DNA of 64,000 nt, from positions 46,029,877 to 46,093,876 of the forward strand of contig OV121081.1 in NCBI GenBank assembly GCA_921293015.1. Direction: 5' to 3'. Position 1 is the first letter of the stretch, and every line of letters starts with the position of its first letter. Source of the stretch: Phorcus lineatus. Taxonomy: Eukaryota > Mollusca > Gastropoda > Trochida > Trochidae. Shown in pieces: positions 62,701-64,000 of the stretch. A model generated the notes under the pieces. That model was not told the DNA's origin, searched no databases, and saw nothing but the letters and a program-made list of their open reading frames with translations. The position numbers and the translations under genes are program-made.

Positions 62701-63909
62701 CCTGACAATTTGGATACATATGGTTTGGTGTCGGGACTTTTCAACTCATCATTCTGTCTTGGGTAGGTAAATCTGTTTCTTTACTTCATCTATTTGCTAT
62801 TTGGGTAGCTTTAACTTCAGTAGATGAAAATAATGGTGGAGTGGAGACATTTTTTTGTAAGTTTTAGCCACGTTTTTGGGGAATTTAAATTTTTGCAAAA
62901 GTGGATATTCGAATCCCTCATACTAGTCTTAATCAGTATTTGTTGCATTGATTTGTTTACTGAATGGTAAATAATGATTGGAAACAGATTCAAATTTAAA
63001 TTTTTTTGTGATAATACAATCATAAATTTACCTTTATAACTGTGCAAAGGTCATTCCCTCTAATCCAATGTCAACATCCTTCATAACTAACTAATTTAAC
63101 TGGTCACTGTTTCATTTCAAATTAAGTGTACAGTTCCCATTATTCATTACCCATATGGTTAATCATAAGTGGTGACATATTTTCAATATGAGCACATGTG
63201 TACATATCACTTTTGCTTAGCAACTATTGTAATAGCGCGAGTGACCGTTTTTGTCGTTTGTGTTGCCTAAAACCATTGTTTGTGACCTCACTGTAGCGGG
63301 TCGTCGCAAGGGAAGGAGGCCGTTTTCTGAATATTTCTTTGCGTTTGAAATGGAGTAGAATCGGTAATAAAGAAATTATTACCCTTGGAAGTGTGTCATA
63401 TGACTTTTACGAAACTAGTGCGAATTTGTGTATAACTCTCGCTCTTGCTTGTCAATTAAAAAATTCACCCTCGTTTCGTAAAATTCATATGACACACTTC
63501 CTCGGAAAAATAATCTCTATATATTATCACATTACTTACCTTTAGTTTATGGTAAGAAACCCATGTCACTTGTTCTCTCAATCTTTGGTTTTCACTTCCA
63601 TGTGATTAGTGCTTTTGACTTCAGATCATGAGGTCCGTGTTTCGAATACCGCCAGGGGCTTGGCAACTTTGTCTGCAGTAGGGAACTGTTCTACATGCAG
63701 TAAGGTCTTGGTGCAGTGCTACACTGAATTTCAACATAGTACCAACCATAGTTTGCTATCCAAAATCACCTCATCTTACCTCCAAAGATTTAAACAACCT
63801 GTTCCTGTTTTGCAGGGCATTCACAGGACCTACAGTTGGAGGTATACTCATTGAACACTTCGGCTTTGACTGGGCAGCAACAGGGGTAGCTGGCATGTTC
63901 CTCTTCGCC
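50529..63909 (+). CDS. SLC18B1: SLC18B1-like vesicular polyamine transporter (MFS), 12 exons, 3' end beyond window
   Basis: The gene encodes a major facilitator antiporter. Vertebrate SLC18B1 loads polyamines into secretory vesicles in exchange for protons. Coding exons are 50529-50747, 51136-51231, 51704-51777, 56474-56621, 56883-56951, 57545-57635, 58880-59016, 60033-60131, 61237-61331, 61651-61746, 62688-62762 and 63816-63909. They total 1293 nt, or 431 codons, against about 456 residues in human, so only the end of TM12 and the cytosolic tail are missing. Family marks are a motif-A-like loop after TM2 (GTFLTRIGPKF, residues 103-113), the antiporter motif C in TM5 (SGLGMMVGPPIGG), a second motif-A-like loop after TM8 (GWVGDRK) and GPTVGG in TM11. 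Every exon aligns in order with my memory of the human protein. All introns are GT-AG, phases fit and no stops interrupt. The start follows an in-frame TGA at 50523-50525 and has A at -3 and G at +4. The vesicular role is inferred from the family. Confidence 0.93.
51136..51231 (+). CDS. SLC18B1: SLC18B1 coding exon 2 (TM2)
   Basis: Residues 74-105. The exon starts AQKKGAS after TTTTTCAG and ends with FFGTF before GTAAGT, phase 0 at both ends. The stretch TVIGLIFSCFEF corresponds to human NTIIGMIFGCFAL. The last residues open the motif-A-like loop, which is completed in the next exon. Confidence 0.92.
51704..51777 (+). CDS. SLC18B1: SLC18B1 coding exon 3 (motif A loop and TM3)
   Basis: Residues 106-129 plus two bases of Gly130. 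LTRIGPKFTFIAGVFV matches human LVHIGAKFMFVAGMFV. The acceptor is TTCCAG. The donor is GG|GTGAGT, phase 2. The following intron is by far the longest (4.7 kb) and carries most of the intronic transposons. Confidence 0.92.
52231..52597. mobile_element. MITE with CCGTATTCGAC terminal repeats, TA flanks
   Basis: The left end is CCGTATTCGACGTGATAAGCG. Read inward, the right end is CCGTATTCGACTTAATAACCG, so about 18 of 21 bases match. TA lies on both sides. GGGCGCT-type words recur inside both ends. It is 367 bp without coding capacity, in SLC18B1 intron 3. Superfamily not assigned. Confidence 0.75.
52900..53303 (+). mobile_element. TTAA-flanked MITE, family F1, complete
   Basis: TTAA at 52900-52903 and 53300-53303 brackets perfect 12-bp inverted repeats, AGAGCCACTCCG and CGGAGTGGCTCT. 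The right half carries the family words ACTGTCCGTTTTTCGATCAT and ACTCCAACAACTCACGG. TTAA targets point to piggyBac or Kolobok mobilisation. This is the best-defined copy of F1. It is in SLC18B1 intron 3. Confidence 0.8.
53700..54078. mobile_element. hAT-like non-autonomous element with perfect 8-bp TSD
   Basis: The ends TAAGGGTGCGCA and TACCCATCCTTA are flanked by identical octamers GTAAAGGG at 53692-53699 and 54079-54086. Subterminal ATTGCAATA words match the 46.3-kb element, so both belong to one family. It lies in SLC18B1 intron 3 and has no coding capacity. Confidence 0.85.
54124..54415 (+). mobile_element. tRNA-Arg SINE lacking the tRNA centre
   Basis: The copy starts GGGGCGGGATAGCGCAGTGG and then jumps straight to TCCCGCCAGGGGCTC, losing the anticodon and B-box part of the head. 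Body and CACCT tail are present with many substitutions. Flanks AGCATGTTTGA and ACCATGTTGGA match at 9 of 11. It is in SLC18B1 intron 3 and older than the 60.3-kb copy. Confidence 0.85.
54490..54903. repeat. 52-bp minisatellite in SLC18B1 intron 3
   Basis: The unit contains GGAATTCAGTACAGTTATAC and ATTCAGTATGGTACCACATG; GGAATTC recurs at 54623, 54675 and 54727. Related sequence (TTCATGAATTTCAGTTC) resumes at 56336 after the 1.43-kb transposon, so the array once continued there. Confidence 0.8.
54904..56332. mobile_element. 1.43-kb non-autonomous DNA transposon, TAA TSD (PIF/Harbinger-like)
   Basis: Terminal inverted repeats of about 40 bp start GGGACCGGTCATTTA on the left and, read inward, GAGACCGGTCATTTA on the right. 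TAA flanks both sides (54901-54903 and 56333-56335). A TWA duplication suggests PIF/Harbinger. Just inside each end, copies of TTTTTTTCATGACCCTCC lie in the same orientation. There is no transposase frame. It interrupts the 52-bp minisatellite in SLC18B1 intron 3. Confidence 0.8.
56474..56621 (+). CDS. SLC18B1: SLC18B1 coding exon 4 (TM4)
   Basis: Residues 130 (split Gly) to 179. It reads LLDKCPPGTIFIVMCFLCR, which matches human VLDRVPDGPVFIAMCFLVR, then runs to FPDHVATVF (human FPNNVATVL). The acceptor is TTGCAG and the donor GTAAGT, leaving phase 0. An acidic residue (E, human D) is kept in the TM4 segment CRTIEALG. Confidence 0.93.
56883..56951 (+). CDS. SLC18B1: SLC18B1 coding exon 5 (TM5, antiporter motif C)
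   Basis: Residues 180-202, nearly identical to human here: GTLETFSGLGMMVGPPIGG against GSLETFSGLGLILGPPVGG. This is MFS motif C, typical of drug/H+ antiporter-like exchangers. The acceptor is CTTTAAG and the donor GTGAGG, phase 0 at both ends. Confidence 0.95.
57545..57635 (+). CDS. SLC18B1: SLC18B1 coding exon 6 (TM6)
   Basis: Residues 203-232 plus the first base of Gln233. GGYGVPFWTLGCLVFVCGLI matches human FGYEVPFIVLGCVVLL. The exon ends MPTSD at the start of the central cytosolic loop. The donor is GTAAGT, phase 1. Confidence 0.94.
58261..58526 (+). mobile_element. 5'-truncated tRNA-Arg SINE
   Basis: The copy begins at the B box (ATTCGAATCCCG) and runs through the body to the CACCT tail. 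Target-site copies are TCCAGCTAGAT (58250-58260) and TCCAGCGAGAT (58527-58537), 10 of 11 identical. It therefore integrated already 5'-truncated, as target-primed reverse transcription often gives. It lies in SLC18B1 intron 6. Confidence 0.9.
58880..59016 (+). CDS. SLC18B1: SLC18B1 coding exon 7 (central loop and TM7)
   Basis: Residues 233-278. The central loop is short, followed by FTLLKDFQVWVTCFSIFCG and then LGFLDPTLATHL, which matches human FGFLDPTLSLFV. The acceptor is CTTTCAG and the donor CCT|GTGAGT, phase 0. Confidence 0.94.
59517..59653. mobile_element. 137-bp near-perfect palindrome (hairpin MITE)
   Basis: The arms of about 62 bp share TTATAACATTCCGTC, ACATAGGGATATATTATTCC and GAAAGGT, with only scattered mismatches, around a centre of CTCGCGTTCCGCTCG. 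The design (long arms, CG-rich 'CGCTCG' loop) resembles the 27.2- and 63.4-kb hairpins but with a different sequence. It lies in SLC18B1 intron 7. Confidence 0.75.
60033..60131 (+). CDS. SLC18B1: SLC18B1 coding exon 8 (TM8)
   Basis: Residues 279-311. It begins FGLNTLIVGFIFLI and ends APVWGWVGDRK, the second-half motif-A-like loop (human SPLFGLLSDKR). The acceptor is GTTTCAG and the donor GTGAGG, phase 0 at both ends. Confidence 0.93.
60329..60646 (+). mobile_element. full-length tRNA-Arg-derived SINE with 12-bp TSD
   Basis: The head is tRNA-like: A box ATAGCGCAGTGG, anticodon-loop region CTTCGGATCAGAAG as in tRNA-Arg(UCG), and B box GGTTCGAATCC. A roughly 200-bp unique body follows, then the tail CTTGAAAGCGGCGTTAA and CTCACCTCACCTCACC. 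Perfect 12-bp duplications TTAAAGTACAGT flank it at 60317-60328 and 60647-60658. It sits in SLC18B1 intron 8, in sense orientation. The perfect duplication implies a recent insertion. Confidence 0.92.
61237..61331 (+). CDS. SLC18B1: SLC18B1 coding exon 9 (TM9)
   Basis: Residues 312-342 plus two bases of residue 343. VKSLMIFGNFFACIGFLVMG and GPCPFL match human LLVFGNLITAGCYMLLGPVPIL. The acceptor is GATTTCAG and the donor GTGAGT, phase 2. Confidence 0.92.
61651..61746 (+). CDS. SLC18B1: SLC18B1 coding exon 10 (TM10)
   Basis: Residues 343 (split Phe) to 374 plus two bases of Lys375. KLWTVIVSLLMFGLFVGCAL then IPTLTALL matches human QLWLLVLILVVSGLSAGMS and IPTFPEIL. The acceptor is ATTTCAG and the donor GTAAGT, phase 2. 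Confidence 0.92.
61853..62370. repeat. possible decayed hAT-like element plus 73-bp duplication
   Basis: TAGGGATGACTG at 61853 resembles a hAT left end and is followed by repeated GCAATAGACTATTGTGAT words. Further right, two adjacent copies share ATTGCAAAGATGATT and GCAATGCATCCATATTTCAA (62215-62360). ACACCCCAA near 62372 could be the other end, but the duplication does not match. Confidence 0.35.
62688..62762 (+). CDS. SLC18B1: SLC18B1 coding exon 11 (first half of TM11)
   Basis: Residues 375-399 plus two bases of Gly400. KNGFPDNLDTYGLVSGLFNS matches human ENGFEEGLSTLGLVSGLFSA. The acceptor is TTTTCAG. The donor GG|GTAGGT is slightly off consensus but usable. Phase 2. Confidence 0.93.
63146..63517. 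mobile_element. dispersed repeat with terminal hairpin (copy 2)
   Basis: Second copy of the 27.0-kb repeat in the same orientation, with the same 146-bp hairpin at 63372-63517. The CGCTC-rich centre is decayed. It lies in SLC18B1 intron 11, about 300 bp before exon 12. Confidence 0.75.
63602..63784 (+). mobile_element. partial tRNA-Arg SINE, 5' truncated and internally deleted
   Basis: It keeps the anticodon arm remnant, B box (GTTTCGAATACC) and first body segment, then loses the middle and resumes near a CACCTCATCTTACCT tail. It ends about 30 bp before SLC18B1 exon 12, so it now borders the branch-point region of intron 11. Confidence 0.8.
63816..63909 (+). CDS. SLC18B1: SLC18B1 coding exon 12 (rest of TM11, start of TM12)
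   Basis: Residues 400-431. AFTGPTVGGILIEHFGFDWA matches human AFMGPTLGGFLYEKIGFEWA, followed by the start of TM12. The donor is GCC|GTGAGT, phase 0. At least one more exon must lie past the window edge. Confidence 0.94.
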
Positions 63910-64000
63910 GTGAGTACCTGTCTAAAGTCTTGGTCTTTGAAAAAAAAACAATGTGAAATAATTTTCTCCTATATATAAGATATGACATTTGCTTCAAAAC

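Overview
The window is AT-rich metazoan nuclear DNA with one clearly recognisable protein gene. That gene is SLC18B1-like, a vesicular polyamine transporter of the major facilitator superfamily. It lies on the + strand from 50529 to the right edge as 12 coding exons with GT-AG introns, and its 3' end is missing. The rest is intergenic or intronic DNA full of small, mostly non-autonomous transposable elements and tandem repeats. The likely host is a mollusc, perhaps a gastropod. This rests on a tRNA-Arg-headed SINE ending in a 'GGCGTTAAACACCAA' plus CACCT-type tail, and on the style of the LINE 3' ends. It is a moderate inference, not a proof.

Layout: 1-7.9 kb has no recognisable gene. 7.94-8.70 kb is a 48-bp minisatellite and 10.0-10.3 kb is a tetranucleotide block. 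12.8-14.0 kb holds two TTAA-flanked MITE-like elements. 15.28-15.5 kb may be a minus-strand 5' exon. 15.9-17.1 kb holds degenerate tandem repeats. 17.82-18.12 kb has an unassigned 98-codon Cys-rich reading frame. 20.5-28.2 kb mixes MITEs, decayed SINEs, 49-bp and 75-bp arrays and a hairpin element. 32.1-34.0 kb has two LINE 3' fragments, one apparently inside an older DNA element. 35.2-38.6 kb has a G-rich island, two more MITEs and CT and AT microsatellites. 40.8-45.3 kb has further MITEs, a foldback element, a G/C-run MITE with a target-site duplication and an L1/Tx1-like LINE fragment. 46.26 kb is a hAT-like element and 47.0-47.85 kb is a 126-bp satellite.

From 50.5 kb on, the SLC18B1 introns hold dated insertions: two hAT-like or TTAA elements, a CCGTATTCGAC-ended element, a 1.43-kb TAA-flanked element nested in a 52-bp minisatellite, four copies of the tRNA-Arg SINE (three with target-site duplications) and two hairpin elements. 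All coding exons read through without stops or frameshifts, so the transporter looks functional.

I found no RNA gene that looks intact, no CRISPR or operon structure and no recognisable LTR or virus-derived element. The most useful novelties are the three TTAA-flanked non-autonomous families, the long hairpin repeats, the nested insertions and two candidate untranslated exons.
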